Source of the DNA: Rhodospirillaceae bacterium
GTDB taxonomy: Bacteria > Pseudomonadota > Alphaproteobacteria > Rhodospirillales > Rhodospirillaceae
Assembly: GCA_040219235.1 (NCBI GenBank)
Contig: JAVJSV010000011.1
Coordinates: 372,001 to 436,000 of the forward strand
Length of the DNA: 64,000 nt
Direction of reading: 5' to 3'
Shown: positions 18,545-27,849 of the stretch, in pieces
Layout: the number at the start of each line of letters is the position of its first letter
Numbering within the stretch: position 1 is the first letter of the stretch
Notes under the pieces: model-generated
Told to the model about the DNA's origin: nothing
Seen by the model: only the letters and a program-made list of their open reading frames with translations
Databases searched by the model: none
Translations under genes and position numbers: made by a program

Positions 18545-19504
18545 ATGAATACTGATTTAAACTATAGTGCATCTTTGCCAGTTCTCGTTCTCGCCGGGCC
18601 GACGGCCAGCGGCAAGTCGGGTTTGGCGCTGCGCGTGGCCGAAGAGCTCAACGGCGCGGTTATCAACGCGGACAGTATGCAGGTCTATCAAGACCTGCAT
18701 GTTTTAACGGCGCGGCCCAGTGCGGATGATGAAGCGCGGGCGCCGCATCACCTCTATGGGTATCTCGATAGTGCCGTGGCCTGCACAGTGGCCGTGTGGC
18801 TGTCGCGGGCGGTCGAGATCATCAGACAGGTTCAAGGCGAAGGGCGGTTGCCCATCGTGGCCGGTGGGACGGGGCTTTATCTGAAAGCCCTCATGGAAGG
18901 TCTGTCGGACATTCCTGATATTCCAAGTGCGGTCAAAGACACATCGCGGCGGATGCGCCTCGAAGACGGCAATGAGGCGCTGTACGCCAGCCTGAAAGAG
19001 AAAGACCCGGAAGGTGCAGCGCAGCTGAAACCAAACGACCGCCAGCGCATTCTGCGGGCCTGGGAAGTGGTCGAGGCCACCGGTACGCCGTTGCATGTGT
19101 GGCAGAGCAAACCCATTGCCCCGCCGTTAGGCGAGACACAGTTTTATAAGGTTCTTTTTCGCCCGCCGCGGGAAGACCTGTATGCCGCCTGCGATGGCCG
19201 ATTTGAGGCCATGCTGGAGCGCGACGCGCTAGAGGAGGTTCAGGCTTTGCAGCGGCGGGGCCTTGATCCGTCGCTTCCGGCCATGAAAGCCCTGGGTGTG
19301 CCGGAACTGGCGGCGTTTTTGAACGGTGAGATCAGTCGGGAAGAGGCTGTGACCCGTGCCCAGCAGCACACCCGAAACTACGCCAAACGTCAGACAACCT
19401 GGTTTCGTACTCAGTTTAGTGCGTCAGAAACACTTAACACGCAATATTCAGAAAGATTATTTGAAGAAATCTTTCCAAAAATTCGCTCCTTAGTGTTGAC
19501 CTAG
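18545..19504 (+). CDS. miaA: tRNA dimethylallyltransferase MiaA
   Basis: A 319-residue enzyme that adds a dimethylallyl group to A37 of tRNAs reading UNN codons. The P-loop AGPTASGKSGLALR, then INADSMQVYQDL and ARPSADDEARAPHHLYG, are diagnostic; the tRNA-binding region LKPNDRQRILRAWEV and the C-terminal RAQQHTRNYAKRQTTWFR are also present. The start at 18545 (MNTDLNYS) is preferred to the upstream GTG at 18524, which would add seven non-conserved residues; neither has a strong ribosome site. It heads the branched-chain amino acid gene block but is separated from ilvB by an apparent terminator. Confidence 0.94.
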   Translation: MNTDLNYSASLPVLVLAGPTASGKSGLALRVAEELNGAVINADSMQVYQDLHVLTARPSADDEARAPHHLYGYLDSAVACTVAVWLSRAVEIIRQVQGEGRLPIVAGGTGLYLKALMEGLSDIPDIPSAVKDTSRRMRLEDGNEALYASLKEKDPEGAAQLKPNDRQRILRAWEVVEATGTPLHVWQSKPIAPPLGETQFYKVLFRPPREDLYAACDGRFEAMLERDALEEVQALQRRGLDPSLPAMKALGVPELAAFLNGEISREEAVTRAQQHTRNYAKRQTTWFRTQFSASETLNTQYSERLFEEIFPKIRSLVLT

Positions 19505-19535
19505 CTAAAACACCTTGATAGGAACCCTCTCAGTG

Positions 19536-19567
19536 CCGCCTCCTCACCGGGGCGGTTTGTGTTTTTT
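19536..19567 (+). terminator. Intrinsic terminator between miaA and ilvB
   Basis: CCGCC at 19536 and GGCGG at 19551 form a short GC stem followed by TTTGTGTTTTTTT. It lies 30 bp after the miaA stop and 84 bp before the ilvB start, so it could end miaA transcripts or serve as an attenuator for ilvB. No leader peptide is seen upstream of it. Confidence 0.6.
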
Positions 19568-19650
19568 TGGGATGTTGGCGTGGTTCGCACTTCAGGCGAC
19601 GCGACTCAAAAGTGAGGCTAAGCGCCTCGAAAGCTAGGGAACGAATTACG

Positions 19651-21438
19651 ATGCCACGGGATTCACTCGACGGACGCCAGATGAAGGGCGCGGCCATCAT
19701 TCTTAAAGCCCTCGAAGAGCAGGGTGTGGAAGTCGTGTTCGGCTACCCCGGCGGCGCTGTGCTGCCCATCTATGATGAGATTTTTAAGCAGAACAGAATC
19801 AGACATATTCTGGTGCGTCACGAGCAGGGTGCCGTACATGCGGCGGAAGGCTATGCCCGCTCGACCGGTAAAGTGGGCGTGGTGCTGGTGACCTCTGGTC
19901 CGGGGGCGACCAACGCCGTCACCGGCCTGACCGATGCGTTGATGGATTCTATTCCCGTTGTGTGTTTGACCGGCCAAGTACCGACGCACCTGATTGGCAA
20001 CGATGCGTTTCAGGAAGCCGATACGGTTGGCATCACGCGGCCCTGCACCAAGCATAACTATCTGGTGAAAGATCCGAACAACCTGGCCAAGGTGATTCAC
20101 GAAGCCTTTCATGTGGCACGCTCGGGCCGGCCTGGTCCGGTGGTGGTTGATTTGCCAAAAGACGTGGTCATGGCGGACGGTGCGTACAGCACCGCACCAC
20201 GCGGCGTTCATCGCGAAAAGCATAAAACCTATCGTCCAGCCTTTAAGCCTGATCCTGCGTCCATCGAGGCGGCTGTTGATCTGATGGTTAAGGCCGAGCG
20301 CCCGCTGCTTTATACGGGCGGTGGCGTGATCAATGCTGGTCCTGCGGCGTCCAAGACGCTGACGGAGCTGGTCAATGAAACCGGTTTTCCGATCACGTCG
20401 ACGCTGATGGGCCTTGGGTCCTATGCCGCGTCTGGCCCCAATTGGTTGGGCATGGTCGGCATGCATGGCACCTACGAAGCCAATCTGGCGATGCACGACT
20501 GCGATGTCATGATCAATATTGGCGCACGGTTTGATGATCGGGTGACGGGCAACCTTGAGCACTTCTCGCCGGGGTCCAAGAAAATCCATGTGGATGTCGA
20601 CCAATCCTCCATCAACAAGAGTGTGATTGTGGACGTGCCGGTGATCGGCGATGCGGGGGAAGCCCTAAAGGCGATCTTGAAAGCCTGGAAGGCGCGCAAG
20701 GAACGCCCGAAGCCCAAAGCATTGAAAGCCTGGTGGGCTGAGATCAAGCGCTGGAAAGCGGTGGATTGTTTGAACTACACCCAGGCCGGAAAGGTCATCA
20801 AGCCTCAGTACGCCATTGAACGTCTTTTTGAGCTGACCAAGCACAAGAAAACGTTCATCTCCACAGAAGTGGGCCAGCATCAAATGTGGGCGGCGCAGTT
20901 CTACCGCTTCGACCAGCCCAACCGCTGGCTGACGTCAGGCGGGCTTGGCACCATGGGCTATGGCCTGCCCGCGGCGATTGGTGCGCAATTGGGCAATCCG
21001 GATGGCCTGGTGATTGATATTGCCGGGGAAGCGTCGATCCTGATGAATATTCAGGAATTATCGACTGCTGTTCAGTATCGTTTGCCGGTCAAGGTGTTCA
21101 TCATCAACAACCAATACATGGGGATGGTGCGCCAGTGGCAGGAACTGCTGCATGGGGGCCGCTATTCCGAGAGTTATTCAGACTCCTTGCCGGACTTCGT
21201 CAAACTCGCCGAAGCCTATGGCTTGTCGGGGCTGCGGGTGACCGATCCGGCCAAGGTGGATGACACGATTAAAGAGATGATGGCTATTGATGGTCCGGTG
21301 ATTGTGGACGTCGCGGTGGATCAGAAGGAAAACTGTTTCCCGATGATTCCATCAGGGGCGGCACATAATCAGATGATTCTCGGGCCTGAGGATGAGCCGG
21401 AAAAGGCAATTTCAGGCGCAGGTTTGGCGCTGGTTTAA
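19651..21438 (+). CDS. ilvB: Acetolactate synthase large (catalytic) subunit
   Basis: A 595-residue thiamin-diphosphate enzyme that condenses two pyruvates to acetolactate (or pyruvate plus 2-oxobutyrate) for valine, leucine and isoleucine synthesis. Visible: N-terminal TPP pyrimidine-binding domain with GYPGGAVLPIYDEIF and the catalytic Glu in HEQGAVHAAEGYAR; a central FAD-binding domain (GSYAASGPNWLGMVGMHG); a C-terminal TPP-binding domain with the GDxxxN-like segment IAGEASILMNIQEL. In that segment the usual GDGSF is replaced by GEASI, as in some alphaproteobacterial enzymes. The start at 19651 (MPRDSLDGRQMKG) is chosen because the upstream extension is basic and not conserved. It is followed by ilvN, ilvC and leuA. 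Confidence 0.94.
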   Translation: MPRDSLDGRQMKGAAIILKALEEQGVEVVFGYPGGAVLPIYDEIFKQNRIRHILVRHEQGAVHAAEGYARSTGKVGVVLVTSGPGATNAVTGLTDALMDSIPVVCLTGQVPTHLIGNDAFQEADTVGITRPCTKHNYLVKDPNNLAKVIHEAFHVARSGRPGPVVVDLPKDVVMADGAYSTAPRGVHREKHKTYRPAFKPDPASIEAAVDLMVKAERPLLYTGGGVINAGPAASKTLTELVNETGFPITSTLMGLGSYAASGPNWLGMVGMHGTYEANLAMHDCDVMINIGARFDDRVTGNLEHFSPGSKKIHVDVDQSSINKSVIVDVPVIGDAGEALKAILKAWKARKERPKPKALKAWWAEIKRWKAVDCLNYTQAGKVIKPQYAIERLFELTKHKKTFISTEVGQHQMWAAQFYRFDQPNRWLTSGGLGTMGYGLPAAIGAQLGNPDGLVIDIAGEASILMNIQELSTAVQYRLPVKVFIINNQYMGMVRQWQELLHGGRYSESYSDSLPDFVKLAEAYGLSGLRVTDPAKVDDTIKEMMAIDGPVIVDVAVDQKENCFPMIPSGAAHNQMILGPEDEPEKAISGAGLALV

Positions 21439-21439
21439 C

Positions 21440-21481
21440 CCAGACCTTAATTAAAACTGGCCAGACCTTAATTAAAACTGG
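21440..21481. repeat. Exact 21-bp tandem duplication in ilvB-ilvN spacer
   Basis: Two identical adjacent 21-bp units, each starting CCAGACCTTAATTAAA and ending ACTGG. Together they fill almost the whole spacer between the ilvB stop and the GGAG ribosome site of ilvN. The end of the second unit contributes the first G of that GGAG. Confidence 0.9.
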
Positions 21482-21491
21482 AGTGACTGCC

Positions 21492-22154
21492 GTGAGCAGC
21501 AATTTATATGAAGGCTCAGTGCCCGTCTCGGTGCTGAAAGATACGGTCGTTTATCGCCACACCATCGCTGTGCTGGTGGACAACGAAGCTGGTGTGTTGG
21601 CCCGCGTGGTCGGTTTGTTTTCTGGCCGGGGCTATAACATTGAAAGTTTAACGGTTTCAGAGGTGGACCCTGAAGCACAGTTGTCGCGCATCAATCTGGT
21701 GACATCTGGCACACGACAGATCGTGGAGCAGATCAAAGCCCAGTTGGGACGTTTGGTGCCGGTGCATACGGTTAAAGATTTGACGGATGAAGGCCCCTCG
21801 GTCGGCCGCGACCTGGCTTTGGTCAAGGTGAGCGGCGTCGGTGAGGATCGTGTCGAAGCCCTGAGAATCGGCGATATTTTCCGCTGTAATGTGGTCGATT
21901 CCGCGCCAGATTCCTTTGTCTTTGAAGTGGTGGGGAGCTCCGAGAAGGTGGATGCCTTTATCGCGTTGATGAAGCCACTCGGATTGATCGAAGTGTCGCG
22001 CACGGGCGTTGCGGCCATTGCCCGTGGGGCTACTGGACTGGTTGCCAATACAGTGGCGTCCAGCTCAAAGGTCAAAAAAGTTGCCAAGAAACCCTCGCCT
22101 AAACGCAAATCCGTCGTTAAGAAGGCGCCAACATCTTCCAAAAGAAAGCGTTAA
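21492..22154 (+). CDS. ilvN: Acetolactate synthase regulatory small subunit with Lys-rich tail
   Basis: A 220-residue regulatory partner of IlvB, conferring valine feedback. The N-terminal ACT domain (about residues 20-95) has HTIAVLVDNEAGVLARVVGLFSGRGYNIESL, split here by its conserved parts (DNEAGVLARV, GRGYNIESL). A second domain (about 95-180) shows KPLGLIEVSRTGVAAIARG. The GTG at 21492 is chosen because GGAG lies 8 bases upstream; the GTG at 21483 overlaps that site. Family members end near residue 165-180. Here about 40 extra residues follow, rich in Lys/Pro/Ser (SKVKKVAKKPSPKRKSVV...), resembling histone H1-like or nucleic-acid-binding tails. The tail's role is unknown. Confidence 0.92.
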   Translation: MSSNLYEGSVPVSVLKDTVVYRHTIAVLVDNEAGVLARVVGLFSGRGYNIESLTVSEVDPEAQLSRINLVTSGTRQIVEQIKAQLGRLVPVHTVKDLTDEGPSVGRDLALVKVSGVGEDRVEALRIGDIFRCNVVDSAPDSFVFEVVGSSEKVDAFIALMKPLGLIEVSRTGVAAIARGATGLVANTVASSSKVKKVAKKPSPKRKSVVKKAPTSSKRKR

Positions 22155-23210
<1,056 letters not shown>

Positions 23211-23236
23211 ACCGAGCAAAAACCGTTTAAGAAAAA

Positions 23237-23264
23237 GGGGCCGGTTTGATCGGCCCCTTTTTTT
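23237..23264 (+). terminator. Intrinsic terminator after ilvC
   Basis: GGGGCCG pairs with CGGCCCC around a GTTTGAT loop, extended by A:T pairs, and is followed by seven T residues. It is placed 26 bp after the ilvC stop and separates ilvBNC from the leuA leader. Confidence 0.92.
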
Positions 23265-23403
23265 ATCCAAAATCTTTGGACTTCACCTCAATTTAACCAT
23301 TTTTCGTGCTAAGTTATTGACTTCGTGGGTGGAACGTACTTTTTAGGACCGGTAATACCGTTCTCAATGGAGAGTGAGCGCGGTTTCGAATAAGGATGAA
23401 CAG

Positions 23404-23544
23404 GTGATCAACACGGTCACAAACACGCAAAACGTAAGCATTTCTGCCGATATTTCGGTGGATGTGTCGGCGCGTGCGCGGGTTTGGGCTCTTCTTGGTG
23501 GCCCGCTCCTCACAGACCTGGGTCTGCGACTTAACAGCCCCTGA
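23404..23544 (+). CDS. Putative leuA leader peptide (46 residues, Leu-rich)
   Basis: A short frame starting at GTG with AAGGA 8 bases upstream. Its second half reads WALLGGPLLTDLGLRLNSP: seven leucines in 19 residues, encoded by CTT, CTT, CTC, CTC, CTG, CTG and CTT. The stop codon lies inside the left arm of the hairpin at 23538-23580, just upstream of leuA. Leu-codon-rich leader peptides that couple ribosome stalling to downstream hairpin choice are the known mechanism for leu operon attenuation. The frame is below the usual annotation size. Confidence 0.65.
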   Translation: MINTVTNTQNVSISADISVDVSARARVWALLGGPLLTDLGLRLNSP

Positions 23545-23580
23545 GCGTCATTCCTGTCAGAGCGACGGGATGTTCAGGGG
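23513..23580 (+). promoter_or_regulatory. leuA attenuator-like RNA structure
   Basis: Two structures can form. A small hairpin CAGAC/GTCTG (23513-23526) lies over the Leu codons. A large one has an outer stem CCCCTGAGCGT (23538-23548) with ATGTTCAGGGG (23570-23580), including G.U pairs, and an inner stem CCTGTC/GACGGG. No run of T follows the large hairpin, so termination might be Rho-assisted, or the control might act at leuA translation. Its position between the leader peptide and leuA supports an attenuation role. Confidence 0.55.
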
Positions 23581-23646
23581 ATCAAGCGCAGCACTGTTGT
23601 CGCTCGAACGAGCCTTCGTACCTAAACCCAAGTCGTGAGAATGAAC

Positions 23647-25188
23647 ATGAATACCGACCGCGTTATTATTTTTGACACCACGTTGCGTGACGGCGAGCAA
23701 TCGCCCGGCGCGTCTATGAATCGTGAAGAAAAGGTGCGCATCGCCAAACTGCTGGAAGCGATGCGCGTCGATGTGATTGAGGCTGGCTTTGCCATTGCCT
23801 CGCAAGGTGACTTCGAGGCCATCAAAGCCGTGGCTGAAGTTGTCAAAGACTCAACGGTGGCCAGCCTGGCCCGCGCCGCTAAAGGCGATATCCAACGGGC
23901 CGCCGACGCCATCAAGTCGGCTAACAGTGGGCGCATCCACACCTTTATCTCGACCTCGCCGCTGCATATGAAATACAAGCTGCAGATGGAGCCCGAGGCG
24001 GTCTATCAAGCCGTGATTGATAGCGTCAGCTTTGCCCGCCAGTTTACCGATGATGTGGAATGGTCGGCGGAAGATGGCTCCCGCACCGAGCATGATTTTT
24101 TGTGCCGCTGTGTGGAAGCGGCCATCGACGCCGGGGCATCCACCGTTAATATTCCTGATACCGTGGGCTATACGGTGCCCGACGAATACAACAAACTGAT
24201 CACGATGTTGTTCAACCGAGTGCCCAACATCGATAAGGCCGTGATTTCGGTGCACTGTCATAACGATTTGGGATTGGCGGTGGCTAATTCCTTGGCGGCG
24301 GTGCAAGCCGGAGCGCGTCAGGTCGAGTGCACCATCAATGGCCTGGGTGAGCGCGCTGGCAATGCGGCCTTGGAAGAAGTGGTCATGGCCTTGCGGACCC
24401 GCAAGGATCACATGCCGTTTGAAACCAACATTGATGCGACCTTAATTACCAAAGCCTCGCATATGGTCTCGCAGATCACCGGCTTTCCGGTGCAGCCCAA
24501 CAAAGCCATCGTTGGGGCCAACGCCTTTGCCCATGAGTCGGGCATTCACCAGGACGGCGTTCTGAAGCACGCCGAAACCTATGAGATCATGACGCCTGAG
24601 TCTGTCGGGTTGGTGAAATCCAATCTGGTGATGGGCAAGCACTCTGGCCGTCATGCGTTTCGTGAGAAGTTGAAAGAGCTGGGCTTTGAACTGGGCGATA
24701 ACGCCATGAACGAGGCGTTCAAACGGTTCAAGGACTTGGCGGACAAGAAAAAGGAAGTCTACGACGAGGATCTGATTGCCATCGTTGATGATGAGGTGCG
24801 GGACAATGACCGCATTAAGTTTATCTCCTTACAGGTAATCTGTGGGTCTAAGGTCAAACATCAGACGGCCGAATTGGAGCTGGAAGTGGACGGCGAGATT
24901 GTCTCGACGACAGCCGAAGGCGATGGCCCGGTGGATGCCACGTTTAACGCCATTAAAGCGCTGACCTTCGATACGCAGCATCTGCAGTTGTATCAGGTGC
25001 ATGCGGTGACCGAAGGCACGGATGCTCAGGCCGAAGTCACGGTCAGACTTGAAGAAGACGGTAAGACAGTGATGGGTCAGGGCGCGGATACGGACACTTT
25101 GGTTGCCTCCGCGCGGGCTTATGTGAACGCACTCAATAAGTTGTTGGTGAAACGAGAGAGAACGGCTCCCGAGGCTGTGGCGGTATGA
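23647..25188 (+). CDS. leuA: 2-isopropylmalate synthase
   Basis: A 513-residue enzyme that condenses 2-oxoisovalerate with acetyl-CoA, the first committed step of leucine synthesis. The TIM-barrel catalytic domain (about residues 1-270) opens RVIIFDTTLRDGEQSPGASM, with metal/active-site residues R-D; HCHNDLGLAVANSLAAV carries the metal-binding HxH. The C-terminal regulatory LeuA dimer domain, which binds leucine, runs from about 380 to the end. The ATG at 23647 is preferred over 23641 or the GTG at 23635 because GAGA lies at a proper distance and family members begin four or five residues before RVIIFD. Control by the upstream leader is likely, in addition to leucine feedback. Confidence 0.95.
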   Translation: MNTDRVIIFDTTLRDGEQSPGASMNREEKVRIAKLLEAMRVDVIEAGFAIASQGDFEAIKAVAEVVKDSTVASLARAAKGDIQRAADAIKSANSGRIHTFISTSPLHMKYKLQMEPEAVYQAVIDSVSFARQFTDDVEWSAEDGSRTEHDFLCRCVEAAIDAGASTVNIPDTVGYTVPDEYNKLITMLFNRVPNIDKAVISVHCHNDLGLAVANSLAAVQAGARQVECTINGLGERAGNAALEEVVMALRTRKDHMPFETNIDATLITKASHMVSQITGFPVQPNKAIVGANAFAHESGIHQDGVLKHAETYEIMTPESVGLVKSNLVMGKHSGRHAFREKLKELGFELGDNAMNEAFKRFKDLADKKKEVYDEDLIAIVDDEVRDNDRIKFISLQVICGSKVKHQTAELELEVDGEIVSTTAEGDGPVDATFNAIKALTFDTQHLQLYQVHAVTEGTDAQAEVTVRLEEDGKTVMGQGADTDTLVASARAYVNALNKLLVKRERTAPEAVAV

Positions 25189-25203
25189 GGCGTATACTCC
25201 ACG

Positions 25204-25232
25204 TTGACGCGAGTCTGAATTAAGAGGATACA
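25204..25232 (+). promoter_or_regulatory. Candidate sigma70 promoter of the mre operon
   Basis: TTGACG and GATACA are separated by exactly 17 bases, about 115 bp upstream of mreB, in the 158-bp gap after leuA. The -35 is good and the -10 is weak. A GC-rich imperfect hairpin (GGCGG...GCCGCC, near 25241-25268) lies in the leader. Confidence 0.4.
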
Positions 25233-25313
25233 CGGAGCGTCCGGCGGTTTGCCTTTAGGGCAGCCGCCTGGGCGTTTCAAGCGTTAGAAACAAGACTGTC
25301 AGGTGCTCTTTGA

Positions 25314-26387
<1,074 letters not shown>

Positions 26388-26458
26388 ACATTTTTAGTCA
26401 TAGTTATGCTGTGTAATTCATCGCTGGCTGTTGAAGCTAGCGCGACGGAGGGGATGAC

Positions 26459-27319
26459 GTGAAGCAACCGACGGGACAAATTTCCCGGCTAGGTAATCTA
26501 AAACACCTAGCGCAGCGGTTCGCCTTTCTCAGCCTGATTGGGCTGACGTTCGCCCTTATGCTCATCGGTAAAGCGGATACCATTCTGGTCGAACGGGCCA
26601 GGACAGCGGTGTCAGATGCTGTGACCCCTATTCTAAAGGTGATGGCAGAGCCGGCGGCGGCCATCTCTCAGGTCGTCAGCAACATCCAAGAGCTTGGCGC
26701 TATTCGGACACAAAATGCGGAACTGCGTGAAGCGAATGAGGATTTGCTGCAATGGCAAGCGGTGGCGCAACGCTTAGAAAACGAAAATAAACAATTGCGT
26801 GCTCTGTTGGGTACCGTTGCTGAGCCCCAAGCCAGGGCAGTCTCTGCCCGGGTTATTGCGGATGCGGGTGGTGCGTTTGCGCAAAGTATACTGATCACAG
26901 CAGGGAGCCGCGATGGCGTTGCAAAAGGCCAGGCTGTCGTCACCGGCGCTGGGCTGGTCGGTCGCGTGACCCAGGCCGGTTTTCGCTCGGCGCGAATTCT
27001 TTTGATCACAGATATTAACTCTCGCATTCCTGTGCGGGTTGGAGAAGCTGGCGACCGTGCAATCCTGACCGGGGACAACAGTTCTCGTCCGAAATTGATT
27101 TACCTTGGGGTCACGTCAAGCGTTGCGCCTGGTGATCGCATTGTGACCTCTGGTGATGCTGGGGCATTTCCACCCGGCTTACCGGTGGGCCGCGTGGTGG
27201 CGGTAGAGGAGTCAACCGCCGTAGTGGAGCCGTTTGTCTCGCGAGACCGCCTGCAATATGTCGAGATACTCGATTTTGGTTTGACAGGTATTCTCGCGGA
27301 GACGGGTCTCTCGAGATGA
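26459..27319 (+). CDS. mreC: Rod-shape-determining protein MreC
   Basis: A 286-residue bitopic inner-membrane protein that activates PBP2/RodA. Visible: a cytoplasmic basic N-terminus, a membrane helix near residues 20-45 (FAFLSLIGLTFALMLIG), a coiled-coil segment (about 70-115, LREANEDLLQWQAVAQRLENE), and the C-terminal beta-barrel domains with ITAGSRDGVAKGQAV and GLVGRV. The GTG start is preceded by GGAGGGG; a three-codon ATG frame lies between but cannot make a protein. Its last four bases overlap the mreD start (ATGA). Confidence 0.93.
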   Translation: MKQPTGQISRLGNLKHLAQRFAFLSLIGLTFALMLIGKADTILVERARTAVSDAVTPILKVMAEPAAAISQVVSNIQELGAIRTQNAELREANEDLLQWQAVAQRLENENKQLRALLGTVAEPQARAVSARVIADAGGAFAQSILITAGSRDGVAKGQAVVTGAGLVGRVTQAGFRSARILLITDINSRIPVRVGEAGDRAILTGDNSSRPKLIYLGVTSSVAPGDRIVTSGDAGAFPPGLPVGRVVAVEESTAVVEPFVSRDRLQYVEILDFGLTGILAETGLSR

Positions 27320-27849
27320 GCGGGATTTCACAGCGCCGGACTCCACTGCAAAAGCTCGATGCACGGGCGCGCACAATTCTGCCATTTGCTTTAACCGTCA
27401 TCGTTTTGCTGTTCGGTCTTACGCCAACCTATGTGCCGGGACTGGCGCAGATAACGCCTTTGTATTCTTTGGTCGCGGTTTACTATTGGGCTGTCTATCG
27501 TCCGGATTTGCTTGGCTATGGATTGGGCTTTGCGGTCGGCGTGTTGGAAGATTTGTTGACCGGGGCACCGCTCGGCGTTGGCGCTCTGACGCTTCTGTTA
27601 ACCCAGTGGATTGTGTTTAATCAGCAAAAGTTCTTCCATGCGAAACCCTTTGCGATTACGTGGGTGGCCTTTGGTATTGTTGCCTTCGGGGCGTTTTTGA
27701 TTAAGTGGCTTTGCATTGGACTCATCACCTCTGGCGGATTAACGCCCTTTGGGGACATGTTTGCGGCCTATCTTGTTACGGTCGCCGTGTACCCGCTCAT
27801 TGCCTGGTTGTTTTCCAAAGCCCAAACCGGATTGATGTCTGAAGTATGA
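27316..27849 (+). CDS. mreD: Rod-shape-determining protein MreD
   Basis: A 177-residue inner-membrane protein with about five or six hydrophobic helices. The motif PDLLGYGLGFAVGVLEDLLTGAPLGVGAL is represented by its conserved parts (YGLGFAVGVLEDLL, GAPLGVGAL), which identify the MreD family. It overlaps mreC (ATGA at 27316) and mrdA (ATGA at 27846), so the three are probably translationally coupled. Confidence 0.92.
   Translation: MSGISQRRTPLQKLDARARTILPFALTVIVLLFGLTPTYVPGLAQITPLYSLVAVYYWAVYRPDLLGYGLGFAVGVLEDLLTGAPLGVGALTLLLTQWIVFNQQKFFHAKPFAITWVAFGIVAFGAFLIKWLCIGLITSGGLTPFGDMFAAYLVTVAVYPLIAWLFSKAQTGLMSEV

Noticed and set aside
26454-26462. ATG start for mreC at 26454
   Set aside because: It is followed after one codon by TGA; the GTG at 26459 with GGAGGGG upstream is the workable start.
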